Below are positions 15,417-24,647 of a stretch of 64,000 nt of DNA, in pieces. Under the pieces are notes generated by a model. That model was not told where the DNA came from and did no database searches. It saw nothing but the letters and a program-made list of their open reading frames with translations. The number at the start of each line of letters is the position of its first letter. Position 1 is the stretch's first letter. This DNA is from Candidatus Bariatricus faecipullorum (GTDB lineage: Bacteria > Bacillota > Clostridia > Lachnospirales > Lachnospiraceae): contig DWYV01000050.1 in NCBI GenBank assembly GCA_019118525.1, positions 26,322 to 90,321 on the forward strand. The letters run 5' to 3'. The position numbers and the translations under genes are program-made.

Positions 15417-17150
15417 ATGAATCGAAAACTGTTCCGGTCTATTCGGGAATACAAAAAGGTGTCGATTCTGACGCCGCTGTTTGTTGTGCTGGAGGTTCTG
15501 ATGGAGGTTCTCATTCCCCTTCAGATGGCCAACATCATTGATATCGGCATTCAGGACGGGAATCTGCCCTACATTATCCGTACCGGGCTGATTCTGGTAG
15601 TCCTGGCCATGCTGGCGCTGGCGTTCGGCGCCCTGGCCGGGAAACTGGGAGCCGAAGCGGGAGCCGGATACGCCAAAAACTTAAGACACGATATTTTTTA
15701 CAAAATCCAGGATTTTTCTTTTAAGAACATCGACCACTTTTCCACGTCCAGTCTGGTAACCAGAATGACTACGGATATCACGAACGTGCAGATGGCCTAC
15801 ATGATGAGCATCCGTCTGCTGGCCCGGGCACCGATTATGATTGTGCTGTCCCTGGTGATGACGCTGACCATCAGCCAAACGATTGCGCTTCTGCTTCTGT
15901 GTACTATACCCGTACTGGGCGGCGTGCTGATTTTCATTGCCAGAAAGGCACATCCCCATTTTATCCGGGTGTTTGACGAGTACGACGTGCTGAACAATGT
16001 GGTGCAGGAAAACGTCAATGCGGCAAGGGTCGTAAAAGCCTATGTCCGGGAGGACTATGAGATTGAGAAATTCCACGGAATCTCAAAAGTGGTATTCGAC
16101 CTGTTTACCCGGGCTGAGAAAATTGTGGCCTGGAACTCGCCCACCATGCAGTTCGTAATCTATGCCGTGGTGCTGTCCATGGTGCTGATTGGCGGGCGGG
16201 ATATTGTACTGGGAACCATGGAGACAGGAGAACTGACCAGCGTCATCGTCTATGCGCTTCAGATTCTTTCTTCCCTGATGATGGTGTCCTTTGTATATGT
16301 AATGATTATGATTGCGGAGGCGTCCTCCGACCGTATCGTGGAAGTGCTGGATGAGGTTCCGGAGATGCAGAATGCGGATAATGCCGTGAGCAACGTTCTG
16401 GACGGAACCATTGATTTTGAAAACGTGGACTTCAGCTATTCCGGGGAGGGCGGAAACCTCTCCCTGAAAAATATCAGCCTTCATATTAAATCCGGGGAGA
16501 CCGTGGGAATTATCGGCGGTACCGGAAGCGCAAAATCCACTCTGGTACAGCTGATTCCCCGTCTGTATGACGTGACGGCAGGAAGCGTGAAGGTAGGCGG
16601 AAGGGATGTGCGGGAGTACAGCCTGGAAGCGCTCCGGGACCAGGTGTCCATGGTGCTTCAGAAAAATGTACTTTTTACCGGGACCATTGCCGAGAATATC
16701 CGCTGGGGCGATGAAAACACCACCGACGAGGAAGTGGAGCGGGTCTGCAGACTGGCCCAGGCGGATACGTTTATCCGGGAATTCCCGGCAGGATACAACA
16801 CCATGATTGTGCAGGGCGGAAATAACGTGTCCGGCGGACAGAAGCAGCGGCTCTGTATTGCCAGGGCTCTTCTGAAAAAGCCGAAGATTCTGATTCTGGA
16901 CGATTCCACCAGCGCCGTGGATACCAGAACGGACGCCCTGATTCGAAAGGCTTTCCGGGAGGAAATTCCGGAGACGACGAAAATTATTATTGCCCAGCGG
17001 GTTTCTTCCGTGGAAGATGCCGACAAGATTATCGTGATGGAAAACGGAGAGATTAACGGCATCGGCACTTCGGAGGAACTGCTGAAGACCAACGCGATTT
17101 ACCGGGAAGTATATGAGTCCCAGGTGAAGGGAGGTGCGGACAGTGAGTAG
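15417..17150 (+). CDS. ABC exporter half-transporter, degenerate-site subunit
   Basis: A 577-residue type IV ABC exporter: six-helix membrane domain (about 1-310) and nucleotide-binding domain (about 335-570). The Walker A is GGTGSAKST, with Ala in place of the usual last Gly; Walker B ends ILILDDSTSAVDT, with Asp in place of the catalytic Glu. The signature NNVSGGQKQR is canonical. Such substitutions mark the non-catalytic half of heterodimeric exporters (BmrC/TM287 type). The next gene, overlapping by 8 bases, supplies the catalytic half. Drug or lipid export under MarR control is the likely role. Confidence 0.92.
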   Translation: MNRKLFRSIREYKKVSILTPLFVVLEVLMEVLIPLQMANIIDIGIQDGNLPYIIRTGLILVVLAMLALAFGALAGKLGAEAGAGYAKNLRHDIFYKIQDFSFKNIDHFSTSSLVTRMTTDITNVQMAYMMSIRLLARAPIMIVLSLVMTLTISQTIALLLLCTIPVLGGVLIFIARKAHPHFIRVFDEYDVLNNVVQENVNAARVVKAYVREDYEIEKFHGISKVVFDLFTRAEKIVAWNSPTMQFVIYAVVLSMVLIGGRDIVLGTMETGELTSVIVYALQILSSLMMVSFVYVMIMIAEASSDRIVEVLDEVPEMQNADNAVSNVLDGTIDFENVDFSYSGEGGNLSLKNISLHIKSGETVGIIGGTGSAKSTLVQLIPRLYDVTAGSVKVGGRDVREYSLEALRDQVSMVLQKNVLFTGTIAENIRWGDENTTDEEVERVCRLAQADTFIREFPAGYNTMIVQGGNNVSGGQKQRLCIARALLKKPKILILDDSTSAVDTRTDALIRKAFREEIPETTKIIIAQRVSSVEDADKIIVMENGEINGIGTSEELLKTNAIYREVYESQVKGGADSE

Positions 17151-19032
17151 AGAAGGAAAACTCAGGATTACCGGAAACACGGTAAAAACAGCAAAGAGGC
17201 TGCTTTCCTATGTGACGAAGTCCTATAAAAAGGAATTTGTGGCCGTATTTTTCTGTATTATTATCAGTTCCATTGCTTCTATCTCCGTGTCCCTGTCCCT
17301 GAAATTTCTGCTGGATGACTTTATCATTCCGCTGATTGGGCAGGCAAATCCGGACTTTGCGGAGCTTTACCGGGCGCTGGCCCTGCTGGGAACCATTTTT
17401 CTCTGCGGCGTGCTTGCCACGTTCTGCTATACCAGGCTGATGGTAAAAATCGGCCAGGGTGTGTTAAAGCAGGTGCGTGACGAGATGTTCGAACATATGC
17501 AGACCCTGCCCATCCGGTATTTTGACCAGAATACCAACGGTTCCATTATGAGTCTGTATACTAACGATACTGACACCCTGCGGCAGATGATTAACCAGTC
17601 CATTCCCCAGGTGCTGATGTCAGCCATTACCATCGTGGTAACGTTTCTTTCCATGCTGCTTTTAAGCCCCCTGCTGACGGTCCTGGCCGTGGTGATGATA
17701 GGCGTACTGATTCTGGTGTCCGGAAAAATCGGAGGCAACAGTGGAAAATATTTCGTACGGCAGCAGCTGGACATCGCCCAGATTACCGGATACGTGGAAG
17801 AGCGGATGAACGGGCAGAGAGTCATTAAGATTTTCAACCATGAGAAAGTGACAGAGCAGGAGTTTGACGAGCTGAACGAAAAGCTCTGCCAGAGTGCGGC
17901 AAACGCCAATACCTATGCCAATATGATGGGGCCCATTATCGGAAATATCGGCAACCTGCAGTTTGTACTGACCGCTGTGCTGGGCGGCGCTCTCTCCGTG
18001 GCCGGAATCGGGAATATTACACTTGGCGTCATGGCTTCCTACCTGCAGTTTACCCGCAGCTTTACCCAGCCCTTCATGCAGGTAGCCCAGCAGTTTAACT
18101 CCATTATTATGGCGCTGGCCGGCGCGGAACGGATTTTTGCCATGATTGACGCGGAACCGGAGGTGGACGAAGGATACGTCACCCTGGTCAACTGCCGGAA
18201 GGACGAGAAAGGCAATATCATCGAGTGCCCGGAGAGAACCGGCATGTGGGCATGGAAACATCCCCACCAGGCGGACGGTACCGTCACCTATACGGAACTG
18301 AAGGGAGATGTGCGCTTTTTCGATATGACCTTCGGCTACACAGAGGATAAAATGGTGCTCCATGACCTGACTCTCTATGCGAAGCCCGGACAGAAGCTGG
18401 CCTTCGTAGGTTCCACGGGAGCAGGGAAGACGACCATTACCAACCTGATTAACCGGTTCTACGATGTGCAGGACGGAAAAATCCGTTACGATGGTATCAA
18501 TATCAATAAAATCAAAAAGAGAGACCTGAGACGTTCCCTGGGAATTGTGCTTCAGGATACCCACCTGTTTACCGGAACGATTATGGAAAACATTCGTTAC
18601 GGACGGCTGGACGCCACAGACGAAGATGTATACGCGGCGGCAGAACTTGCCCATGCCGACGGCTTTATCAGAATGCTTCCGGACGGGTACAACACCCGCC
18701 TCTCCAGCGACGGAGAAGAACTCTCCCAGGGACAGCGCCAGCTTCTGGCCATTGCCAGGGCGGCCGTGGCGAATTCCCCGGTACTGATTCTCGATGAGGC
18801 CACCTCCTCCATCGACACCAGAACCGAGAGCATCGTCCAGAAAGGAATGGATAACCTGATGAGCGGACGTACCGTATTCGTCATCGCTCACCGGCTTTCC
18901 ACTATCCGCAACAGCGACGCCATCATGGTACTGGACCACGGACGCATTATCGAACGCGGAACTCACGAAGAACTGCTCAAAGAACACGGAACCTATTATC
19001 AGCTTTATACAGGGAAACTGGAACTGAGTTAA
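17143..19032 (+). CDS. ABC exporter half-transporter, catalytic subunit
   Basis: A 629-residue partner of the preceding exporter subunit. Membrane domain about 10-320, nucleotide-binding domain about 390-625 with canonical Walker A GSTGAGKTT, signature LSQGQRQL, Walker B VLILDEATSSIDT with catalytic Glu, and His switch IAHRLST. A linker of about 60 residues with Trp-rich TGMWAWKHPHQADG lies between the domains, commonly seen in Lachnospiraceae homologues. The GTG at 17143 is preferred (GGGAGG 8 bases upstream) over the in-frame GTG at 17134; it overlaps the upstream gene by 8 bases, indicating translational coupling. Confidence 0.92.
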   Translation: MSREGKLRITGNTVKTAKRLLSYVTKSYKKEFVAVFFCIIISSIASISVSLSLKFLLDDFIIPLIGQANPDFAELYRALALLGTIFLCGVLATFCYTRLMVKIGQGVLKQVRDEMFEHMQTLPIRYFDQNTNGSIMSLYTNDTDTLRQMINQSIPQVLMSAITIVVTFLSMLLLSPLLTVLAVVMIGVLILVSGKIGGNSGKYFVRQQLDIAQITGYVEERMNGQRVIKIFNHEKVTEQEFDELNEKLCQSAANANTYANMMGPIIGNIGNLQFVLTAVLGGALSVAGIGNITLGVMASYLQFTRSFTQPFMQVAQQFNSIIMALAGAERIFAMIDAEPEVDEGYVTLVNCRKDEKGNIIECPERTGMWAWKHPHQADGTVTYTELKGDVRFFDMTFGYTEDKMVLHDLTLYAKPGQKLAFVGSTGAGKTTITNLINRFYDVQDGKIRYDGININKIKKRDLRRSLGIVLQDTHLFTGTIMENIRYGRLDATDEDVYAAAELAHADGFIRMLPDGYNTRLSSDGEELSQGQRQLLAIARAAVANSPVLILDEATSSIDTRTESIVQKGMDNLMSGRTVFVIAHRLSTIRNSDAIMVLDHGRIIERGTHEELLKEHGTYYQLYTGKLELS

Positions 19033-19038
19033 CTGACT

Positions 19039-19072
19039 GGGGACGGGTACAGGCTGGCCTGTACCCGTCCCC
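19039..19072 (-). repeat. REP-like palindrome, copy 2
   Basis: Perfect 15-base arms (19039-19053, 19058-19072) with loop CTGG. The conserved leader lies on the right, so the element is in reverse orientation: read leftward it is GAATTGTTTGAGAGTTGTAG before the palindrome, including the GTAG tetranucleotide. It begins 6 bases after the exporter stop codon. Confidence 0.85.
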
Positions 19073-19110
19073 GACTACAACTCTCAAACAATTCTGAAAA
19101 GAAGAAACAG

Positions 19111-19141
19111 TTGACCTGGAGTCTGCTTCAGGGTATAAAAT
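19111..19141 (+). promoter_or_regulatory. MerR-type promoter with dyad in the spacer
   Basis: TTGACC at 19111-19116 followed by TATAAA at 17-base spacing (19134-19139) or TAAAAT at 19-base spacing (19136-19141). The imperfect dyad CCTGGAG-TCTG-CTTCAGG (19115-19132) fills the spacer, as in promoters controlled by MerR-family regulators, and suggests autoregulation by the next gene. Confidence 0.65.
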
Positions 19142-19187
19142 AGAAAGCAGAGGAGGGAACCCTGAAGGCAGAAAGGCGGGACAGATT

Positions 19188-19601
19188 ATGACGATAAAAG
19201 AAGTGAGTGAAAAGTACCATATTTCCCAGGACACCCTCCGGTATTATGAGCGGGCGGGGATGATTCCACCGGTTACCCGTACGGCGGGGGGCATCCGGGA
19301 TTATCAGGAAAGCGACCTGGGATGGGTGGAAACGGCCATCTGCATGCGCAATGCGGGACTTCCGGTAGAGGTTCTGGCGGAATATACGAAGCTTTGTCAG
19401 GAAGGGGATTCTACCATCCCGGACCGGCTGCGGCTTTTGTCCGGTCAGCGGGAGATTCTGCTGGAGCAGAAGCAGAAGATAGAGGAGACGCTGGAGCGGC
19501 TGAATTACAAGATTGAGCGGTATGAGATAGCCGCCAGGACGGGAGTGCTCTCCTGGGATACGGAGGATGGAAGCTGCACCCTGCCGCATGCGGACGACTG
19601 A
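19188..19601 (+). CDS. MerR family transcriptional regulator
   Basis: A 137-residue regulator with the MerR winged helix at the N-terminus (VSEKYHISQDTLRYYERAGM, then RTAGGIRDYQESDL) and a coiled-coil dimerisation helix (about 80-118). There is no conserved Cys pair, so it belongs to the AdhR/YfmP-like branch sensing organic or stress signals and not metals. It is monocistronic: own promoter upstream and a strong terminator at 19651-19680. Its target other than itself is not clear. Confidence 0.88.
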   Translation: MTIKEVSEKYHISQDTLRYYERAGMIPPVTRTAGGIRDYQESDLGWVETAICMRNAGLPVEVLAEYTKLCQEGDSTIPDRLRLLSGQREILLEQKQKIEETLERLNYKIERYEIAARTGVLSWDTEDGSCTLPHADD

Positions 19602-19906
19602 GAATGCCACAGCGTAAAACGCTTTCCCCAAAAGAAAAAGGTATAATTATGAAAAAGCACCGGCCTGCCGGTGCTTTTTCTGTGTATAAATTTACATTTT
19701 CCCTGTATTTTTTTACATGGATTTTAAAATTTCTTTTGCAAAATAGGATAGAAGCGGAAAAAATCATGCGCTATTATATTTAACGGATTTTGAAACTGTT
19801 GACTGTATGAGGCAGAAAAGTGTCTGGGCCCGGGCAGTTTCCTGTCTCATACCACAGCAGACCGGCTGTACCTCATCTGCCGGTCTGTCACACGAGGAGA
19901 ATGTTT
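19602..19906 (+). other. Intergenic region before the ABC importer operon
   Basis: Contains the merR terminator, then an AT-rich stretch (19680-19790) and a leader hairpin with a 9-base stem (19858-19866 with 19879-19887, arm CAGACCGGC) ending 7 bases before the GAGGAG ribosome binding site. I could not find a consensus promoter with good spacing, so the operon may need an activator. No gene is apparent here; the upstream extension of the permease frame lacks protein-like character. Confidence 0.5.
19651..19680 (+). terminator. Terminator after the merR gene
   Basis: Thirteen-base stem (GAAAAAGCACCGG with its complement), 4-base loop CCTG; the 3' arm ends in T5. It could act in both directions. 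Confidence 0.85.
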
Positions 19907-20752
19907 ATGTTTAAGATGCTGAATCCGCGGCGTTTCTATCATGCCGTGGGACGAAGAAAATTTCTGGAGTTCATTCTGCTTGCGGTATTTATCTTGTTTT
20001 TCTACGGACCACTTCTGAATATGCTGATGCTTGCATTCGCAAATGAGTATACCGTTCCGAATGTGCTCCCGACAGAATGGGGATTTGACTGGTGGAGATA
20101 TGTATTTGGCCAGGACAGTCTGGTGTCTTCCATGATTCAGTCCTTCGTTGTGGCAATTACGACAACCGTGATTTCCATGATATTCTGTATTCCAGCAGCA
20201 TACTCCATTGCACGGTTTAAATACCGTGGAAGAAAAGTGTTTATGCTGTCCTTCTTACTTACGAATGCATTTCCGAAACTGGGAATCTACACATCCATCG
20301 CGGTACTGTTTTACCGGTACGGGCTGATGGGAACCTACCCGGGAGTCATCATCATTCACATGATTAACTCCATGATGTTTATGGTATGGCTTCCTTCCAG
20401 CGCATTCCGCAACGTACACCGTCAGCAGGAAGAAGCTGCCAGGGATGTGGGAGCCGGTCCGGTAAGAACCTTTTTCAAGGTTACCCTGCCTATGGCAATG
20501 CCGGGTATCGCAGTGGCTACCTTGTACACCTTCCTTGGTTCCATGGAAGAGGCGCAGGGAACCATGCTGGTAGGTCTGGCACAGATTCAGACCATGCCGG
20601 TGGCCATGTACGGTATCGTACTGGACAGCTCCGCAGTTCAGATAGGTGCGGTGTTTGCACTGCTTCTGATTATTCCGTCGGCTGTTCTGATTTTCGCCAT
20701 GAGAAAATTCATTGGCCCCGAAGCAATCGCCGGTGGATTTAAGATGAATTAG
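19907..20752 (+). CDS. ABC importer permease (PotC-like)
   Basis: A 281-residue inner-membrane permease with six hydrophobic segments and the ATPase-coupling EAA loop EEAARDVGAGPVRTFFKVTLP near residue 190. First gene of an operon with an ATPase, a binding protein and a second permease. The ATG at 19907 has GGAG 7 bases upstream; the ATG at 19901 is too close to it. Related systems import spermidine, iron, phosphonates or glycerophosphoryl compounds; the last is favoured by the phosphodiesterase gene downstream, but the substrate is not shown by the sequence. Confidence 0.88.
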   Translation: MFKMLNPRRFYHAVGRRKFLEFILLAVFILFFYGPLLNMLMLAFANEYTVPNVLPTEWGFDWWRYVFGQDSLVSSMIQSFVVAITTTVISMIFCIPAAYSIARFKYRGRKVFMLSFLLTNAFPKLGIYTSIAVLFYRYGLMGTYPGVIIIHMINSMMFMVWLPSSAFRNVHRQQEEAARDVGAGPVRTFFKVTLPMAMPGIAVATLYTFLGSMEEAQGTMLVGLAQIQTMPVAMYGIVLDSSAVQIGAVFALLLIIPSAVLIFAMRKFIGPEAIAGGFKMN

Positions 20753-20771
20753 ATTTCAGGAGGAAAACGAA

Positions 20772-21800
20772 ATGACAAATACAATGGCAGGCGGCACCGC
20801 TGTGGAGGAAAAGACAGAAGCCGCCGCAGAAAACCGGAAAGTAAAACTGGAAATTAAAGATATGGCAAAAAAATATGACAATGGAGACGGTGTAGAGCAC
20901 ATTAACCTGAAGGTGTACGAGGGCGAGATTGTGACATTCCTCGGACCTTCCGGATGTGGAAAATCCACTATTCTCCGGGCAATCGGGGGATTCGCGGATG
21001 TAACCTCCGGGGACATCCTGATTGACGGCAAATCCATTGTGAATCTGGCGCCGGAAAACCGTCCGACAGCCATGGTGTTCCAGAGCTACAATCTCTGGCC
21101 CCATATGACGATTTACGAGAATCTGGCATTTGGCCTGAAGCTTCGTAAAATCCCGAAAAAAACCATAGATGAAGATATCAAAAAAATGCTTGCCCTGGTA
21201 TCCATGAGCGGAACGGAGAAAAAATATCCCAGTCAGCTCTCCGGTGGGCAGCAGCAGAGAATTGCCATCGCAAGGTCCCTGCTTCTGAAACCCTCCCTTC
21301 TGCTTCTGGATGAGCCCTTCTCCGCGCTGGATGCAAAAATCCGCCAGCAGATGAGAGAAGAGCTGAAGCGGATTCAGAGCGAGCTGGGTATTACCGTTAT
21401 CTTTGTAACCCACGACCAGGAAGAGGCCATGGCCATTTCTCACAGAATCGTGGTTATGAACAAAGGAAAATTCGACCAGGTAGGAACACCGGATGAGATT
21501 TACGACAACCCGGCCACACTCCATGTTGCCTCCTTCATCGGCGAGATGAATTTCATCAAACAGAACGAGACGACCCTGGCTGTCCGTCCGGAAGATCTGA
21601 CCGTTACCGAAGGTCAGGGCGATATGGAAGGGACAGTCAGCACTGTGATGCTGATGGGACATTATGTACTGATGACCGCAAAGGTTGGCGACGACATGGT
21701 AAAATGTTTCGTCAACAGAGAGATTGGGAACAAGCTGGAAGAAGGAAAGATTGTAAACCTGAAAATTGGAAAACATACACAGTTTCCGATGAGCGCATAG
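20772..21800 (+). CDS. ABC importer ATPase (PotA/UgpC-like)
   Basis: A 342-residue ATPase: about 20 acidic/Ala-rich residues, then the ABC domain with Walker A GPSGCGKST, Q loop MVFQSYNLWPH, signature LSGGQQQR, Walker B LLLLDEPFSALD and His switch VTHDQEEA. A C-terminal TOBE-like beta domain follows (about 265-342, AVRPEDLTVTEGQGDMEG). This two-part build is that of the CUT1/polyamine-type importers. It energises the two permeases flanking it in the same operon. AGGAGG precedes the ATG. Confidence 0.93.
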   Translation: MTNTMAGGTAVEEKTEAAAENRKVKLEIKDMAKKYDNGDGVEHINLKVYEGEIVTFLGPSGCGKSTILRAIGGFADVTSGDILIDGKSIVNLAPENRPTAMVFQSYNLWPHMTIYENLAFGLKLRKIPKKTIDEDIKKMLALVSMSGTEKKYPSQLSGGQQQRIAIARSLLLKPSLLLLDEPFSALDAKIRQQMREELKRIQSELGITVIFVTHDQEEAMAISHRIVVMNKGKFDQVGTPDEIYDNPATLHVASFIGEMNFIKQNETTLAVRPEDLTVTEGQGDMEGTVSTVMLMGHYVLMTAKVGDDMVKCFVNREIGNKLEEGKIVNLKIGKHTQFPMSA

Positions 21801-21822
21801 CAGAGAGAAAGGAAAAAAGAAA

Positions 21823-23007
21823 ATGAAAAAGATGAAAGTGAAAGCATTGATTGCAGCATTGATGGCAGGTGTAATGACAGTAGGAATGATGGGAATGACC
21901 GGCTGCGGCGGCGGTTCTTCCGATTCCGAAAGCGGGAGCTCCGATGATAAGACCATAACAATCTGGGCAACCGGTTCAGACAACGTGCGCCAGATTTACG
22001 AGACCCTGGTAGAAGACTTTAACGAAAATTCCGATTATGCAGGAGAATATACAGCAGAGCTTCAGTTCATGCTCAGCGGAACGGGTACACAGAGCCTTTC
22101 CGATATGCTTGCGGCTGCCTACAAGGCAAACCAGACCAACACGGATTATGACCTGGTAGACTTAAGCGGCGACGACCTTTCCAAAATCGTATCCCAGATT
22201 GGGGAAGAGGCACTGGTAAAACTGGATGACTCCAAGATTCCGAATGCAGACAGAGTAAGTGCAGAAAGCACCGTTGCAACCGATTATGTACAGCCTTACC
22301 GTGGAACAACCGTAGTTCTGGCTTACGATTCCGAGACCGTAACCAATCCGCCTACAACCATGGATGAGCTGACAGAGTGGATTAAAGCAAATCCGGGACG
22401 TTTTGCCTACAATGCACCGGGAACCGGTGGAGCAGGCGACTCCTTTGCCCGTACAGCAGTATACAATTTCATGCCGGAAGAAGCTATCACCTCTGATGAC
22501 CCCTCCTGGGAAGAGCAGTGGGACGAAGGCTTTGACTACCTGAAAGATATCCATGATTCCATGTATTCTTCAGGCGGCTCCATTGTATACCCCAACAAAA
22601 ACCAGGGAACTCTGGACCTTCTGAACCAGGGCGAGATTGATATGTGCCCGAACTGGGCAGACATGGTACTGTCCCAGCGTGCAGAAGGAACCCTGAAAGA
22701 CAGCATTAAGATTACCCAGATTGACCCGGCCTTTACCGGTTCTCTGCAGTCCCTTGCCATTCCGACCTTCGGTTCCAACGAAGACGGAGCTTATGCATTC
22801 ATCGATTACATGCTGACGGACGCTGCTCAGGAAATCATGGTACGCCAGATGGCAGCGATTCCGCTGGTAGATACATCCAACATTGATATGACCGGATACG
22901 AAGATATCCAGAACCTGGATGTAAACAACTTCCGTATCATGTCCATTGGCGATTTAAGCACTGATTTCAACCAGCGCTGGGACAGCGAGATTGGCGCAGG
23001 GAACTAA
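21823..23007 (+). CDS. ABC importer substrate-binding lipoprotein
   Basis: A 394-residue extracellular lipoprotein. The signal peptide ends in the lipobox MTGC at about residue 28, followed by a Gly/Ser/Asp linker. The mature part begins DKTITIWATGSDNVRQIYE, typical of family 1 binding proteins (YnjB-like group), and has NKNQGTLDLLNQGEID and a C-terminal Trp-rich tail. It delivers the substrate to the permease pair. The ligand cannot be deduced; the operon's GDPD gene hints at glycerophosphodiesters. A 90-base gap with a GC-rich stretch separates it from the second permease. Confidence 0.9.
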   Translation: MKKMKVKALIAALMAGVMTVGMMGMTGCGGGSSDSESGSSDDKTITIWATGSDNVRQIYETLVEDFNENSDYAGEYTAELQFMLSGTGTQSLSDMLAAAYKANQTNTDYDLVDLSGDDLSKIVSQIGEEALVKLDDSKIPNADRVSAESTVATDYVQPYRGTTVVLAYDSETVTNPPTTMDELTEWIKANPGRFAYNAPGTGGAGDSFARTAVYNFMPEEAITSDDPSWEEQWDEGFDYLKDIHDSMYSSGGSIVYPNKNQGTLDLLNQGEIDMCPNWADMVLSQRAEGTLKDSIKITQIDPAFTGSLQSLAIPTFGSNEDGAYAFIDYMLTDAAQEIMVRQMAAIPLVDTSNIDMTGYEDIQNLDVNNFRIMSIGDLSTDFNQRWDSEIGAGN

Positions 23008-23096
23008 AACAGATTTCTGAAACGGGAGGCACGCGCCCGGCAGGAGGCAGGGGTGCGTGCTCCGCAGTGAAAAGTTATTAAGGAAGGGAAAAACAG

Positions 23097-23942
23097 ATGA
23101 GTAAAAATCTGAAGCAGAAACTGGTTGCCTATGGTATGGTTCTGCCGGCGTTCCTGGTAGTTATGCTGACGGTTGCCTATCCGATTGTGTCGGCTGTTAT
23201 CCAGAGTTTTCAGGATGGTTCTACCGGAGAATTTACCCTGGCAAACTATACATACTTTTTCACGGACGCTGCCCAGAGAAGCAACCTGCTGTATACACTT
23301 TATATCGTAATTGTAACCGTAGTAATCGCAATCGTGGCAGCCTATCTCCTGGCGCTGTATCTTCGGTTTGTAAAATCAAAAATCTCCCGGGCCATCGGTA
23401 TGCTCTACCTGCTGCCCCGGTTTGTACCGGCCATGTGCGCGGTATACGCCATGATTACCATTATCCGGGACACCGGACTGATTAACCGGATTGGACAGCT
23501 CTTCGGCGTCAACATCAATCTGGGAATGATGTATCATGCAAGCGGAATTATCACCATGAACCTCTGGTTCAATATCCCCTTTGCAGCCATGATGATTGCG
23601 GCAGGCCTGGGCGGTATCCCGGACTCCATTATCGAGGCGGCAAGCGATGTGGGAGCCGGAAAACTGAGAATCTTCCGGACCATGATTCTTCCGCTGTCTG
23701 TCAAGGACGTAGTGGTAGCGGCCACCTTTGTATTTATGTCCAATGTAAGCTCCTTTACCACACCGTACCTGATGGGCGGGAACGCACCGAAAATGCTCGG
23801 TATCGCACTGTTTGACCAGTTCAACCGGTATCTGGACTACAACCGGTCCGCAGCACTTTCCGTAATCATGTTCCTTATCTGCTCCGTATCAGCCGGAGTA
23901 TACATCTACACGAACTTAAAAGAAAACGACTGGGAAAAATAA
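23097..23942 (+). CDS. ABC importer permease (PotB-like)
   Basis: A 281-residue permease with six hydrophobic segments and the EAA loop IEAASDVGAGKLRIFRTMILP near residue 178. It pairs with the first permease of the operon to form the membrane channel. It starts MSKNLKQKLVAYGMVLPAF with an AGGAAGGG ribosome binding site and ends 3 bases before the glycerophosphodiesterase gene, so uptake and phosphodiester hydrolysis are expressed together. Confidence 0.9.
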   Translation: MSKNLKQKLVAYGMVLPAFLVVMLTVAYPIVSAVIQSFQDGSTGEFTLANYTYFFTDAAQRSNLLYTLYIVIVTVVIAIVAAYLLALYLRFVKSKISRAIGMLYLLPRFVPAMCAVYAMITIIRDTGLINRIGQLFGVNINLGMMYHASGIITMNLWFNIPFAAMMIAAGLGGIPDSIIEAASDVGAGKLRIFRTMILPLSVKDVVVAATFVFMSNVSSFTTPYLMGGNAPKMLGIALFDQFNRYLDYNRSAALSVIMFLICSVSAGVYIYTNLKENDWEK

Positions 23943-23945
23943 AAT

Positions 23946-24647
23946 ATGAAAGAACACAGAACACTTGTTACTGCACATTCCGGAGCGGACGGATTTCCGG
24001 AAAACAGCATGGAATTTGTCAGATACGCCCTGGGATGCGGGGCGGATACGCTGGAAGTGGACGTCCGCCTGGATGAAGAAAAAAACCTGATTATCAGTCA
24101 TGATAAAATCCGGGGAGAAGCGGTGACGCTCAGGGAAGTGTTCGAGACAGTAAATCCGGTTTCCGGTATACGGATAAACTGCGATTTAAAAGAATACGGC
24201 CTGGAAGAGGCCGTATTTTGTCTTGCACAGACCTGCGGCCTGCATCCGGAACGCATCCTTTACTCCGGAAGCGTCACCCCGGTGAAAAAAGAAGAACCTT
24301 GTCCCTGGAGAGAGGTGGAGATATACTGGAACGTAGAAGAATGCCTTCCCGGCGTATACGACTGTCCCCGGGGAGAGGCCGTCCGGAGAATCACGGCAGA
24401 GATGGCCCGGCGCCTGGGCGAAGCATGCGGGGCTTACGGCGTTTCCACCATCAATATCCACGAAAAATTTTTAAACAAAGCTGTCGCAGAGGAAATGAAC
24501 AGACGGGGAGTGGGAATCTCCGTATGGACGGTGAATGACGCCGGCAGAATCTGGGAGCTTTTAGGAAGCGGCGTGAAAAACATCACTTCCCGGAAACCCA
24601 GGCTGGTTCTGGCTCTGCGGGAAGACAGAGAAAAGGAAAAAATATGA
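23946..24647 (+). CDS. Glycerophosphodiester phosphodiesterase (GDPD) family protein
   Basis: A 233-residue TIM-barrel phosphodiesterase. The active-site blocks are present in order: TAHSGADGFPENS (His and the PEN motif), CGADTLEVDV (metal-binding Glu and Asp) and IISHDKI (second His). The C-terminal SVWTVNDAGR matches the family's VWTVN. The first His is in AHSG and not the usual AHRG, a mild change. There is no signal peptide, so it cleaves imported glycerophosphodiesters to an alcohol and glycerol 3-phosphate in the cytoplasm. Its end overlaps the next start by 4 bases. Confidence 0.88.
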   Translation: MKEHRTLVTAHSGADGFPENSMEFVRYALGCGADTLEVDVRLDEEKNLIISHDKIRGEAVTLREVFETVNPVSGIRINCDLKEYGLEEAVFCLAQTCGLHPERILYSGSVTPVKKEEPCPWREVEIYWNVEECLPGVYDCPRGEAVRRITAEMARRLGEACGAYGVSTINIHEKFLNKAVAEEMNRRGVGISVWTVNDAGRIWELLGSGVKNITSRKPRLVLALREDREKEKI

